Shown here: positions 1 through 6,571 of the stretch, piece after piece
Numbering within the stretch: position 1 is the stretch's first letter
Layout: each line of letters begins with the position of its first letter
Virus record (IMG/VR): IMGVR_UViG_3300020159_001932
Span: 1 to 64,000 of that record
DNA from: a virus
DNA: 64,000 nt
Reading direction: 5' to 3' (one strand)
The notes under the pieces: model-generated
Database searches by the model: none
What the model was told of the DNA's origin: nothing
The model's input: the letters and a program-made list of their open reading frames with translations, nothing else
Program-made: the position numbers and the translations under genes

Positions 1-111
1 AGCATCGTAGATCTTATGCTCATGGCCGTGGTTGAACAATGCTATGACGGCATCAGCGAAATGGAAGCGGCCACCCAAGTGTTGCAAAAATACAACAAGA
101 AAAAAGGTTGA
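1..111 (+). CDS. C-terminal end of an unknown protein (partial)
   Basis: Frame 1 is open from the first base to a TGA at 109-111 and gives 36 residues, ending in a lysine-rich tail (YNKKKG). The start lies outside the window. Codon choice matches the next genes (AAG, GCC, CAA). The stop overlaps the -35 box of the next promoter, so this gene ends just where the next unit begins. No function can be assigned from this fragment. Confidence 0.6.
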   Translation, partial: SIVDLMLMAVVEQCYDGISEMEAATQVLQKYNKKKG

Positions 112-136
112 CCTTTTGGTAAAACCGCGTTATAAT
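108..136 (+). promoter_or_regulatory. Sigma-70-type promoter P1
   Basis: TTGACC (108-113), 17-bp spacer, TATAAT (131-136), followed by ACACAC. It precedes the gene at 171. The spacer holds GGTAAAACC (118-126), whose reverse complement is in the spacer of the next promoter. Confidence 0.85.
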
Positions 137-170
137 ACACACATACGCTAAACAACACGGAGCAAGACAA

Positions 171-482
171 ATGGCTAAACTCTTGATTACTACCCAAGTC
201 TACGAGAACTACGGTGCCCACGATTGGGACGGTGTTGGCGAGTGCCCACAGTACTGGAAAGCCAAAGGCGGCTCAGACTACGTGGTCAAGAAGATCAATG
301 TCAACAAGGTCACAGAGACTGTGATGGGTGTTCGCAGTCAGATTGAGTGCGACAACCAAGGCTTCCGCGAAACAATCATCGGCTGGGAAGTGGTTGCCAA
401 CGACTACCTCACAGACTTCGAGCGTTGCCAGTTGGAGTACGAAGGCGAGATCCGTTTCCCAGCCAAGGAACTTGCATGGTAA
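171..482 (+). CDS. Conserved hypothetical phage protein, 103 aa
   Basis: A small soluble protein starting MAKLLITTQVYENYG, with no membrane segment or obvious catalytic motif. It is rich in Tyr, Trp and acidic residues. The ATG has GGAG 9 bases upstream and lies 35 bases after a near-consensus sigma-70 promoter, so it should be expressed early by host RNA polymerase. Proteins with this kind of N-terminus occur in large marine phages, from memory and without a search. Function unknown. Codon use is GC-richer than in genes beyond 6 kb. Confidence 0.8.
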   Translation: MAKLLITTQVYENYGAHDWDGVGECPQYWKAKGGSDYVVKKINVNKVTETVMGVRSQIECDNQGFRETIIGWEVVANDYLTDFERCQLEYEGEIRFPAKELAW

Positions 483-491
483 CCTTAGTGG

Positions 492-520
492 TTGACAGGG
501 CTTTGGTTTTACCGTATAAT
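492..520 (+). promoter_or_regulatory. Sigma-70-type promoter P2
   Basis: TTGACA (492-497), 17-bp spacer, TATAAT (515-520), again followed by ACACAC. Both hexamers are perfect consensus. The spacer contains GGTTTTACC (505-513), the reverse complement of the P1 spacer 9-mer. Confidence 0.92.
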
Positions 521-552
521 ACACACATCAACAACGCACTAAGGAGCACACT

Positions 553-906
553 ATGACAGCAGTAGCAACACACATCACAGAGCAGTTGGTACAAGACGCT
601 ACCAACGAAGCCGCTCAACAAGCCCGCTCAGCGGCCAAAGCATTCCACGCCAAGCATGGCGATCGTGATGCTTGTGGCTTTGCTTGGGTCAACGTGTTTG
701 GCGTTCGCAGTAACAGCAAGTTGGGCAAGTGGCTGGCAGCCGCAGGCTTCCGCAAAGACTACACAGGTGCCTTGTGCTTGTGGAACCCCAGCGGCTTCCC
801 TACACAATCAATCAGCATTTTGGAAGCCGGCGCTGATGCCTACGCTCAAGTGTTGAAAGACAAGCTGGGCTTGGACAAGGTCTACGCCGGAAGCCGTTTG
901 GATTAA
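553..906 (+). CDS. Hypothetical protein, 117 aa
   Basis: The ATG follows AAGGAG at good spacing and lies 32 bases after the perfect promoter P2. The N-terminal half is alanine- and glutamine-rich and probably helical (residues 1-35). The rest holds aromatic and glycine patches (CGFAWVNVFGVRS, GALCLWNPSG). No signal peptide, membrane segment or known motif is visible. It is a single-gene unit flanked by its own promoter and that of the ATPase. Function unknown; an early host-takeover role is inference from promoter type only. Confidence 0.82.
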   Translation: MTAVATHITEQLVQDATNEAAQQARSAAKAFHAKHGDRDACGFAWVNVFGVRSNSKLGKWLAAAGFRKDYTGALCLWNPSGFPTQSISILEAGADAYAQVLKDKLGLDKVYAGSRLD

Positions 907-913
907 TTAAATA

Positions 914-942
914 TTGACAGGGGCCCAGTGCCCCTGTATAAT
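914..942 (+). promoter_or_regulatory. Sigma-70-type promoter P3 with inverted repeat in spacer
   Basis: TTGACA (914-919), 17-bp spacer, TATAAT (937-942), then ACACAC. A perfect 7-bp inverted repeat, CAGGGGC (918-924) and GCCCCTG (930-936), fills the spacer. It could be an operator, or a short hairpin ending the upstream transcript. Confidence 0.92.
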
Positions 943-974
943 ACACACTTCACTAACTTTTTCAAGGAAACAAA

Positions 975-1856
975 ATGGCTCGTACCACTGCCGCAAAGAA
1001 GCCCACTAAGGGCACCACCACTAGTCATGTCATTGAGTTTGACACTGATGCAATTCGTCGCAAAGAGCAGGCAATTGCCAAAGAAAGCGACGATACTATT
1101 CTGGGTCGTTTGACCGAGCGTTTTGACATCCTTACCGAAATGACCAAGGCAGTCAAACGCGGCGACATCCGTGCTATGATTGTCAGTGGCCCTCCTGGTG
1201 TGGGTAAGAGCCATAACGTCGAAGCAGTCTTGCAAAAGGACGGCTTGTTTGACACCTTGGGCGAGCGTAAGCCCAGGTTCGAAGTTGTCAAGGGTGCCAT
1301 GTCCAGCATTGGCCTGTACACCAAGCTCTACGAGTTCTCGGACGCTAAGAACGTACTAGTCTTTGATGACTGTGACGACATCCTGCAAGAGGAACTGAGC
1401 TTGAACATCCTTAAAGGTGCTTTGGATTCTAGCCAGCGCCGTTTCATCAGCTGGAACACGGACAGCCGTATCCTGCGTAGCGAAGGAGTTCCAGATCGCT
1501 TTGAGTTTAAAGGTAGTGCAATCTTTATTACCAACATCAAGTTCGAGCACGTTCGTAGCAAGAAGCTCCGTAGCCACTTGGATGCCCTGGAAAGCCGTTG
1601 CCACTACATGGACTTGGAAATGGACACCAGCCGCGAGAAGCTGTTGTGGATCCGCCAGATCACTAACCAAGGCATGCTGGACCACTTTGAGTTTGAGCCT
1701 GTGGTGCGTGAAGAGCTCCTGGACTTTATCGTTGAGAACCAGGACAGCCTGCGTGAGCTGAGTCTGCGTATGGTGCTAAAGGTAGCACAATTGCGTAAGG
1801 CCATGCCCATTGTTTGGAAAGCCTATGCTCGCCAAACTTGTATGAAGCGAGGTTAA
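975..1856 (+). CDS. AAA+ family ATPase
   Basis: 293 residues. Walker A is GPPGVGKS (72-79), Walker B is VLVFDDCDD (127-135) and a sensor-1-like ITN lies at 185-187. The C-terminal third is helical and rich in Arg and Lys, like an AAA+ lid. The basic N-terminus (ARTTAAKKPTKG) could contact nucleic acid. It is not a clamp-loader gp44 by visible motifs and lacks a zinc finger. It starts with AAGGA before ATG, follows promoter P3 and leads three genes. Many phages carry such stand-alone AAA+ proteins of unknown role. ATPase activity is well supported; the substrate is not. Confidence 0.9.
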   Translation: MARTTAAKKPTKGTTTSHVIEFDTDAIRRKEQAIAKESDDTILGRLTERFDILTEMTKAVKRGDIRAMIVSGPPGVGKSHNVEAVLQKDGLFDTLGERKPRFEVVKGAMSSIGLYTKLYEFSDAKNVLVFDDCDDILQEELSLNILKGALDSSQRRFISWNTDSRILRSEGVPDRFEFKGSAIFITNIKFEHVRSKKLRSHLDALESRCHYMDLEMDTSREKLLWIRQITNQGMLDHFEFEPVVREELLDFIVENQDSLRELSLRMVLKVAQLRKAMPIVWKAYARQTCMKRG

Positions 1857-1857
1857 T

Positions 1858-2088
1858 ATGCTCCTGCGTCTAACGCTATACGCTACATTGGGTCTAGTGT
1901 TAGACGCAGTCGGACAGGGCTTTGATACCTGGGGCTTTTGGTGTGTGGTAGGATTGTTCTGGGCCGCAGAGCATATTACCCGCACAGAACTCCTAGAGCA
2001 GATACACCGGGAAGTAGCCGAATGGCGGCGCCTGCACCCAGAACAAGCCCAGCAACTAGACAACAATAACAAGGACACAGATCAATGA
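1858..2088 (+). CDS. Small membrane protein, 76 aa
   Basis: Starts one base after the ATPase stop, so it is translationally linked. Residues 1-40 form one or two hydrophobic stretches (LLRLTLYATLGLVLDAVG, GFWCVVGLFWAA). The C-terminal half is a charged, glutamine-rich helix ending DNNNKDTDQ. This looks like an inner-membrane anchor with a cytoplasmic tail. No family recognised. Overlaps the next gene by ATGA. Confidence 0.7.
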   Translation: MLLRLTLYATLGLVLDAVGQGFDTWGFWCVVGLFWAAEHITRTELLEQIHREVAEWRRLHPEQAQQLDNNNKDTDQ

Positions 2089-2351
2089 CAGCTACTAATC
2101 TACAAACAGGGTGCCAGTACTTGGGCACGGGCACAGAACCCTGCGGTGCCCTGACCTTAGAGGGCAGTAGCTACTGTGCAGAACACCACAGCCGGATCTA
2201 CCAAAAGGGCACAGCTAGACGCCGCAGGCACAAGGAGATCCGTACAGTGGATCGGGTTCGCATCATTGAGCAACTCATGAACGAAGCCGTAGCAGAGCTG
2301 GAAGCAGAAGGCTTTGATGTCTACAGTGAGAGGGAGTTGGTCATTGATTGA
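2085..2351 (+). CDS. Small Cys/His-rich protein, probable zinc-binding, 88 aa
   Basis: ATGA overlap with the preceding gene marks the start. The N-terminal third has a Cys-X8-Cys...Cys-X2-His-His pattern (CQYLGTGTEPC, YCAEHH) suited to one metal site. A strongly basic stretch follows (TARRRRHKEIR), then an acidic helix. A nucleic-acid-binding zinc protein is the natural reading, but no family is recognised. It is the last gene of the unit from promoter P3. Confidence 0.7.
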   Translation: MTATNLQTGCQYLGTGTEPCGALTLEGSSYCAEHHSRIYQKGTARRRRHKEIRTVDRVRIIEQLMNEAVAELEAEGFDVYSERELVID

Positions 2352-2564
2352 CCGGTGGGGTCTGTGATCCCCTGTGGGGGTACGGGGGGTCACGCTACAA
2401 GCAAGTGTTGCAAAAAAGCAACAAGTGCATGCCAAAAGTTCTCAAAAATCCCAAAAAAATCTTCAAAAATTCCCACCAAAAAAACCTCGACTTAGAGTAA
2501 AACCCCCCTCCTAAATAAAACCAAAAACCGCTTTAATTTGCGCGGCAATTTTTTGGCTACTGTA

Positions 2565-2603
2565 GACCCCTCGGGCTGCTCCCGGGTCTGCAAAATTTTT
2601 TTT
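2565..2603 (+). terminator. Possible rho-independent terminator
   Basis: GACCC (2565-2569) pairs with GGGTC (2584-2588), and GGG with CCC inside it with a small bulge. A T8 run is at 2596-2603, about 7 bases beyond the stem. The gap to the T-run is longer than usual, so the call is tentative. Confidence 0.45.
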
Positions 2604-2643
2604 GCTAGATTTTTTAGCCGCTATATAGAATTCTGCCGGGCGA

Positions 2644-2649
2644 TAAATA
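2644..2649 (+). promoter_or_regulatory. T4-late-like promoter box TAAATA
   Basis: TAAATA followed by 6 bases (TCTGCA) and the ATG at 2656. There is no room for a Shine-Dalgarno site after the expected transcription start. Confidence 0.65.
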
Positions 2650-2655
2650 TCTGCA

Positions 2656-3015
2656 ATGTTACGTCGTTGGTTCATTGCTCTAGTCTGTTGCGCCACCATT
2701 GTTGGTTGTGCCACTGTGCCCACAGTAGAACAAGCAGCTTTGTTGGATGTTGCCACTACAGCAGTGGGTCTTGCTCACGGTGCAGCCGAGCTCAATCCTT
2801 TAGGTCCTGTAGCTGCCAGCTTGGTTAAACTGGTTTACATCGGTGGTCTAGTTGAAAGAACCGCTGACAGCGATAGGTTTATCACTGCACTATGGACTGG
2901 TGCCGCTGCCAACAACACAGTGTTTATTTTAACAGCTATTCCTGTGGCTGCAATTATATCTGGCTTTGCAGTGGGCTATTACGTCTACACACACCGCAGT
3001 CACCCGCCCTTTTAA
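2656..3015 (+). CDS. Lipoprotein with two hydrophobic C-terminal segments
   Basis: 119 residues. Residues 1-17 are a lipoprotein signal peptide: RR, a hydrophobic core, then the lipobox IVGC with Cys at about position 18. A helical stretch follows (QAALLDVATTAVGLAHGAAELNPLGPVAASLVKLVYIGG). A second strong hydrophobic segment is near 90-112, and the tail is basic and His-rich. An envelope-anchored protein is likely, perhaps acting in lysis or superinfection exclusion; that role is inference. It has no spanin-like coiled coil. The start is supported by the TAAATA box 6 bases upstream. Confidence 0.72.
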   Translation: MLRRWFIALVCCATIVGCATVPTVEQAALLDVATTAVGLAHGAAELNPLGPVAASLVKLVYIGGLVERTADSDRFITALWTGAAANNTVFILTAIPVAAIISGFAVGYYVYTHRSHPPF

Positions 3016-3027
3016 GTTCGGATTCTG

Positions 3028-3033
3028 TAAATA
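3028..3033 (+). promoter_or_regulatory. T4-late-like promoter box TAAATA
   Basis: TAAATA, 7 bases (CGTGATT), then ATG at 3041. This spacing matches the other boxes and supports the short gene that follows. Confidence 0.6.
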
Positions 3034-3040
3034 CGTGATT

Positions 3041-3295
3041 ATGCGTATGTTAGATGATCGTCCCATTGTACTACCATTCCTTGCTGTAGTACCCTGGCCC
3101 TACGTTGAGTATCAGGGCCAGCAGGACTGGATTTCCAGTTGTTACTGTGTGGAATCATGGTTAGATCAATGTGTAGGCGCACATCTTGTACGCTGGGCTT
3201 GGTCTATGTGGACTTTACATCAAAGTCACTTATGCGCTGTATCATTTGCCAGGGAATCGGATACTACCTTGTTCTTACTACGCTTTGGTCACTAG
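3041..3295 (+). CDS. Small Trp/Cys-rich protein, 84 aa
   Basis: MRMLDDRPIVLPFLAVVPWPYVEY begins a compact protein with five Trp and several Cys, ending FLLRFGH. The frame opens further upstream (to 2966), but the ATG at 3041 lies 7 bases after a TAAATA box and is preferred. No signal peptide or family recognised. An overlapping frame at 3139-3333 is judged a shadow. Single gene between two TAAATA-driven neighbours. Function unknown. Confidence 0.6.
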   Translation: MRMLDDRPIVLPFLAVVPWPYVEYQGQQDWISSCYCVESWLDQCVGAHLVRWAWSMWTLHQSHLCAVSFARESDTTLFLLRFGH

Positions 3296-3390
3296 TAGTA
3301 TTATCTAGGGTGATAATGCCAGTTAAAAAATAGTTTTTACCGCTTTCTGCTGGCGCAGGCGCTTCGCGCTTCTGGGGCCGATCTAGTCGC

Positions 3391-3396
3391 TAAATA
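3391..3396 (+). promoter_or_regulatory. T4-late-like promoter box TAAATA
   Basis: TAAATA followed by 8 bases (TCTCAACT) and ATG at 3405; no Shine-Dalgarno site between. Confidence 0.65.
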
Positions 3397-3404
3397 TCTC
3401 AACT

Positions 3405-4151
3405 ATGATTGAACTATTAAAAAACAGCTGGCATGGACACACGCAGGATTCGGAGTTTTGTGGCCCGGATAGTCGTGAACTTTATCAAGCAAATCTACGC
3501 AGACTCGCTGAATCTTGGCCTTGGAGACATCAAAAGGTGCGTTACTCTTTAAACAGTCAGGGCTATCGTGCCGCTGAGTTTGACACCATTGATTGGAGCT
3601 CTAGTGTGCTCATGTTTGGTTGTAGCTACGTGTTTGGCTGTGGCATTGATGACAGTCAAACCATGGCTGCTAGGTTAAGTCAACGGTTAGGTAGACCTGT
3701 GATAAATCTTGGTGCCGGCGCCACTGATGACATGTTTCAATGGATTAACAGTAATAGACTTTACTCTGCGGGAGTTAGACCCTGGGCTGTGATCTATGTC
3801 TGGCCCGGTGTTAATAGACTCACAGAACTACGTGAAGACCTTGCGACCTGGAATTGGGGTGTGTGGAATTGTCACAGCGCCAATATCTCACAGCATTGGG
3901 TTACCAACGAAACACATGTCTGGCAGTATCTGGATTATCTAAGTATGAGCGTTCGCAACATGTGGCAGTGTCCGGTTTTAGAATACTACGCTTACATGAA
4001 TCGCCCGGACAGTCGCGGAACCATACAGGCCTGGGCACCTGTTCAGGATCAAGCCAGAGATCTACTGCCTTCGGGCACCTATCATCCTGGTCCTGAGACT
4101 AATCGCTACTGGGTCGACGAACTGTTACTGCCAGCTGTGTCTAAGATTTAA
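3405..4151 (+). CDS. SGNH/GDSL-like hydrolase
   Basis: 248 residues. The core begins VLMFGCSYVFGCGIDD (about 66-81), an SGNH block-I variant with Gly-Cys-Ser in place of Gly-Asp-Ser. It is followed by PVINLGAGATDDM (block-III like, Gly then Asp). The C-terminal region has a His-Pro-Gly (TYHPG) that may supply the catalytic His. SGNH enzymes are esterases or acyl-hydrolases; in phages they are often linked to glycan O-acyl groups. The substrate is unknown. Its 3' end overlaps the convergent glycosyltransferase by 11 bp, and the two may act on the same surface glycan (inference). Confidence 0.72.
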   Translation: MIELLKNSWHGHTQDSEFCGPDSRELYQANLRRLAESWPWRHQKVRYSLNSQGYRAAEFDTIDWSSSVLMFGCSYVFGCGIDDSQTMAARLSQRLGRPVINLGAGATDDMFQWINSNRLYSAGVRPWAVIYVWPGVNRLTELREDLATWNWGVWNCHSANISQHWVTNETHVWQYLDYLSMSVRNMWQCPVLEYYAYMNRPDSRGTIQAWAPVQDQARDLLPSGTYHPGPETNRYWVDELLLPAVSKI

Positions 4152-4821
4152 AGCCCTGGCCCAGCCTGCGTCCACGATGTGTGCAGGCCACATCTTCGGC
4201 CCAGTAGCCCAAATGATCCACGGTCATGGCCAAGATTTTCCGGTGGCCTTCCTGCCATAGCCGGGTAAATTCCACGTCACACCAGTTACTGTCCCGACTG
4301 GGCTGATACAATCTTGGACGGTGATAAAGTTGAAAAAAGCCTATGATTTCTGGACCTTGGACGAAGTAGTTTCTGTGTATTTGACCCTGCTCATAATCTT
4401 GGTAGCTGGCATAGTCTAATCTTGCGGCCGGGCCATAGATGTAGTCCGGACAGAGATGCTGGGTTATGAGATCTCTACCACTGCGTATGAGTATGTCAGT
4501 GTCCATAACCAAATACCAGTGATCGGGCCACTGCTGATAGGCCTGTTGCTGTGCATGTCTAATAGCACCACCTTTGTCAAAATGGCGTACAGTGAATTCG
4601 CCGGGCCGTACTGGATCGGGCTCTTGATTTTGGAACTCCCAGTTGAGTACTGTGATTTTTTCCGAGTTCTGTTCTCTAATACACTGGTGTGTTAATAGAT
4701 CCTGGCTGCTGGTTACTATGTACCAATGGTCAAAGTACCTGAGATTGTTGGCCAGGGTATAGGGTAAAATATCGCTGTAGTTTGTACTAACAGTTATGGC
4801 TATTATTCGGTTATCAAGCAT
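4141..4821 (-). CDS. Glycosyltransferase-like protein (GT-A fold, DxD)
   Basis: 226 residues. The N-terminus IIAITVSTNYSDILPYTLANNLRYFDHWYIVTSS resembles GT-A nucleotide-sugar binding strands. A short loop then leads to WYLVMDTDILI, a DxD metal site. The region FDKGGAIRHAQQQAY before it fits the usual family order. Its C-terminal half has conserved-looking His, Trp and Asp residues. This class is common in large phages as a stand-alone GT that modifies glycans or virion proteins; acceptor unknown. No clear Shine-Dalgarno site is seen before ATG. Convergent overlap with the SGNH gene. Confidence 0.75.
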   Translation of the reverse strand: MLDNRIIAITVSTNYSDILPYTLANNLRYFDHWYIVTSSQDLLTHQCIREQNSEKITVLNWEFQNQEPDPVRPGEFTVRHFDKGGAIRHAQQQAYQQWPDHWYLVMDTDILIRSGRDLITQHLCPDYIYGPAARLDYASYQDYEQGQIHRNYFVQGPEIIGFFQLYHRPRLYQPSRDSNWCDVEFTRLWQEGHRKILAMTVDHLGYWAEDVACTHRGRRLGQGFKS

Positions 4822-4860
4822 ATGTTTTCAAGTTTGTATGTGTATGTATCTTTCTAGCAT

Positions 4861-4866
4861 TAAATA
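4861..4866 (+). promoter_or_regulatory. T4-late-like promoter box TAAATA with leader
   Basis: TAAATA, then 23 bases containing GGGAG (4871-4875), then ATG at 4890. A leadered example, although GGGAG is farther from the ATG than usual. Confidence 0.5.
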
Positions 4867-4889
4867 CCCTGGGAGAATGATTATCTTAT

Positions 4890-5177
4890 ATGTTTGTTGG
4901 ATCTGATATTGTAAGGGTTTCTAGATTTGCTCACTGGCAAGATAACAAGGTTTTGCGTGTATTTGGGCCTGCTGTACTTGAACAGTGGCATGAACAGGGC
5001 TGTAGAACTAGTTACTTGGCCAGTCGTTGGGCTCTGGCAGAAAGCATATATAAGGCAGTCGGACTCTGGGAAATCTGTGTTAATAATGCACAAGGGAGGC
5101 CGCTAAGTCAACATTGTGCAGTCACTGTCACGCACGATGCTGATCTATGTTGGGCTCTAGCCATAGATAGACGCTAG
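4890..5177 (+). CDS. AcpS-like 4'-phosphopantetheinyl transferase (holo-ACP synthase)
   Basis: 95 residues with the AcpS signature order. GSDIVRVSRF (4-13) holds the metal-binding Asp6. ASRWALAESIYKAVG (44-58) has the family's Glu (51) and the Lys-Ala motif (55-56). VTVTHDADLCWALAI (78-92) matches the final Ser/Thr-X-X-His strand, with His at 82. AcpS moves the phosphopantetheine arm of CoA to a Ser of acyl carrier protein. Bacterial AcpS is about 120-130 aa, so this form is short, mostly between the second and third motifs. No ACP gene is in the window, so the target may be the host ACP. Confidence 0.72.
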   Translation: MFVGSDIVRVSRFAHWQDNKVLRVFGPAVLEQWHEQGCRTSYLASRWALAESIYKAVGLWEICVNNAQGRPLSQHCAVTVTHDADLCWALAIDRR

Positions 5178-5184
5178 CCAAAAA

Positions 5185-5210
5185 AAAATGACCGCAACAG
5201 CGATCATTTT
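5185..5210. terminator. Bidirectional rho-independent terminator
   Basis: AAAATGACCGC (5185-5195), 4-base loop, GCGATCATTTT (5200-5210): an 11-bp stem with one mismatch, G-U on the minus strand. A-runs and T-runs flank both sides. It lies between the convergent genes ending at 5177 and 5231. Confidence 0.82.
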
Positions 5211-5230
5211 TCTTAGAATTTATAAACTTA

Positions 5231-5464
5231 TTATACAGCTTCGCCGACAATTTCTACACGTGAACTGTGTATCCAAATACCATCATTGGCAATTGCAAAT
5301 CCAAATTCCAGGTCCACTCCTGGTTTGACTGTTGCTGGAACTGACAACGGCAAAGGCGGTGTTTCCAGCCAAATTTGACCGTATGCAGATTCATAGGTTG
5401 CGTGTTCAGTGTCAGAGTACTCTGAATAATCATCGGATTCGTAGATTCTTACCAATAGTGACAT
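5231..5464 (-). CDS. Small acidic hypothetical protein, 77 aa
   Basis: The ATG at 5464 has GGAG 5 bases upstream on the minus strand and is preferred to a TTG further out. MSLLVRIYESDDYSEYSDTEH starts an acidic, tyrosine-rich protein. The rest is alternating strand-like sequence (VPATVKPGVDLEFGFAI, WIHSSRVEIVG) suggesting a small beta fold. No family recognised. It ends at the bidirectional terminator and has a minus-strand TAAATA box 39 bases upstream. Confidence 0.65.
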   Translation of the reverse strand: MSLLVRIYESDDYSEYSDTEHATYESAYGQIWLETPPLPLSVPATVKPGVDLEFGFAIANDGIWIHSSRVEIVGEAV

Positions 5465-5503
5465 GTTTTTCTCCAATAAAAGAAAATTGATATTTCTTTG
5501 TTT

Positions 5504-5509
5504 TATTTA
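5504..5509 (-). promoter_or_regulatory. T4-late-like promoter box, minus strand
   Basis: TAAATA on the minus strand, 39 bases before the ATG at 5464, leaving a leader that contains GGAG. Confidence 0.45.
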
Positions 5510-5593
5510 TTAAAAAATTTAAGAAAATATACTCGCAAAGTCATTGAATTTTATCTATAATTAGATAATTAAGGTTATACTCCTAAGGATATT

Positions 5594-6040
5594 ATGCTAC
5601 ATGTCATCAACACACTCTCAGACCCACTAATAAACCTACTAGCCGACGATCCTGTTAGGCCAGAAATTCCTGTTGACTTTCGCATTTCTTCTACCTCTGA
5701 AATATTTGTATTACAGCATAATGAAACTGCCGAACCTGAAGCAGTGGTATGTTGTGCCTACAGAGATCTAGTACCTGCAGATATACTTGAACTTGCACGT
5801 GATCCTGCTGATCACCCTACAGTGGCCGTATTCTATACTATTTGGAGTTATCGTCCAGGCGCAGGGCGTAAACTTATACGTGCCGCTGCCGCGTGGATTC
5901 GCAAACACAGACCTGAGATATCAGAGTTTGTAACATTGAGCCCGCCTACAGAAATGGCCAGAACTTTCCATCTAAGAAACGGTGCTCGAGAGCTACGTGT
6001 TAACGGGGATACCGTTAACTACCTTTACTCAATCGAATAA
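5594..6040 (+). CDS. GNAT-like N-acetyltransferase
   Basis: 148 residues; AAGGA lies 7 bases before ATG. The middle VAVFYTIWSYRPGAGRKLIRAAAAWIRKHRPEI looks like GNAT motif A: a strand, then the Arg-Pro-Gly-Ala-Gly-Arg pyrophosphate loop and an amphipathic helix. The following FVTLSPPTEMARTFHLRNGARELRV matches motif B, with the His-Leu-Arg-Asn-Gly-Ala stretch typical of acetyl-CoA enzymes. Family assignment is by pattern. Substrate unknown. The 3' end overlaps the convergent nucleotidase gene by 12 bp. Confidence 0.68.
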   Translation: MLHVINTLSDPLINLLADDPVRPEIPVDFRISSTSEIFVLQHNETAEPEAVVCCAYRDLVPADILELARDPADHPTVAVFYTIWSYRPGAGRKLIRAAAAWIRKHRPEISEFVTLSPPTEMARTFHLRNGARELRVNGDTVNYLYSIE

Positions 6041-6568
6041 GTAAAGTTCATTGGTACTTACAAAAAGAGCATCTAACTCTTTGATAGCTTGCTCGTAGTC
6101 GTTTTTGTGTACCTGTACAGCAGTACCGCCGGCTTCTCTCCACTCTTGGCAATTGCTGGTACGATCATCAACTAGGATGTCACCAGGCTGACAATGATGT
6201 TTTTTGTCGTGACTGTATGGCCCGAAGTGTACACGAAACCCAGGATAATGTTCATTGATCCAGTCAATTTTGTCGTGGAATGCTTCGTGCATGTCGTTGC
6301 CTGATGGTATAGCTGATAGTATTCGTATACGCCAATCAGGAAAATCTAAAAATTGTCGGGCAACATGAACAAGCTCATCGGCTAAAGGCATTTTTGGTAG
6401 ATGTCTGTAAAAGTGATCTTGTTCTGCAAGTTGTTGCCAGTGATGATTAGACCATCGTCCTCTTTGGGCAGCTTCTTCGTGTTCTTGCTGGCTAGCTTGA
6501 ATAAATTGTCGTGCGGCGGTGTTGAAATCTGCTAGAACACCGTCCATGTCTAGATATAATGTTGGCAT
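6029..6568 (-). CDS. HAD-superfamily 5'(3')-deoxyribonucleotidase-like protein
   Basis: 179 residues. The start YLDMDGVLADF (5-15) is HAD motif I with the nucleophile and acid Asp pair. A helical cap follows, with ILSAIPSG (motif II Ser) in the middle. A Lys lies before the motif-III region, and DILVDDRTSNCQEWREAGG gives the motif IV acidic residues. This matches NT5C-type nucleotidases that dephosphorylate dNMPs, which phages use in nucleotide turnover. It overlaps the convergent GNAT gene and sits 4 bases after the next minus-strand gene. Confidence 0.82.
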   Translation of the reverse strand: MPTLYLDMDGVLADFNTAARQFIQASQQEHEEAAQRGRWSNHHWQQLAEQDHFYRHLPKMPLADELVHVARQFLDFPDWRIRILSAIPSGNDMHEAFHDKIDWINEHYPGFRVHFGPYSHDKKHHCQPGDILVDDRTSNCQEWREAGGTAVQVHKNDYEQAIKELDALFVSTNELYLFD

Positions 6569-6571
6569 AGT

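Larger units (their letters stand above)
2352..2655 (+). other. Intergenic region, about 300 bp, no gene seen
   Basis: It starts with G- and C-runs (2356-2390). A 6-bp hairpin with a six-A loop follows (TGTTGC 2406-2411 with GCAACA 2418-2423), then an A-tract stretch, and a GC hairpin before a T-run near 2600. TAAATA occurs at 2512-2517 with no gene just after it. It separates the early-type region from the TAAATA-driven genes. Confidence 0.6.

Noticed and set aside
2356-2390. G-runs that might form a G-quadruplex or terminator
   Set aside because: Only three runs of four or more Gs, with C-runs between that would pair with them, and no T-run follows.
77-2416. 14-mer AAGTGTTGCAAAAA found at 77-90 and 2403-2416
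   Set aside because: Only two copies, one coding and one intergenic, and A-rich; too weak for a repeat family or attachment site.
2512-2517. TAAATA box in the intergenic region
   Set aside because: No start codon follows within a plausible distance; the next gene has its own box at 2644.
3139-3333. 64-codon plus-strand frame overlapping the gene at 3041
   Set aside because: No promoter box or ribosome site before it; the gene at 3041 has the TAAATA box at standard spacing.
5544-5569. TTGAAT...GATAAT as a sigma-70 promoter for the GNAT gene
   Set aside because: Spacing is only 14 bp and both hexamers are imperfect in an AT-rich stretch.
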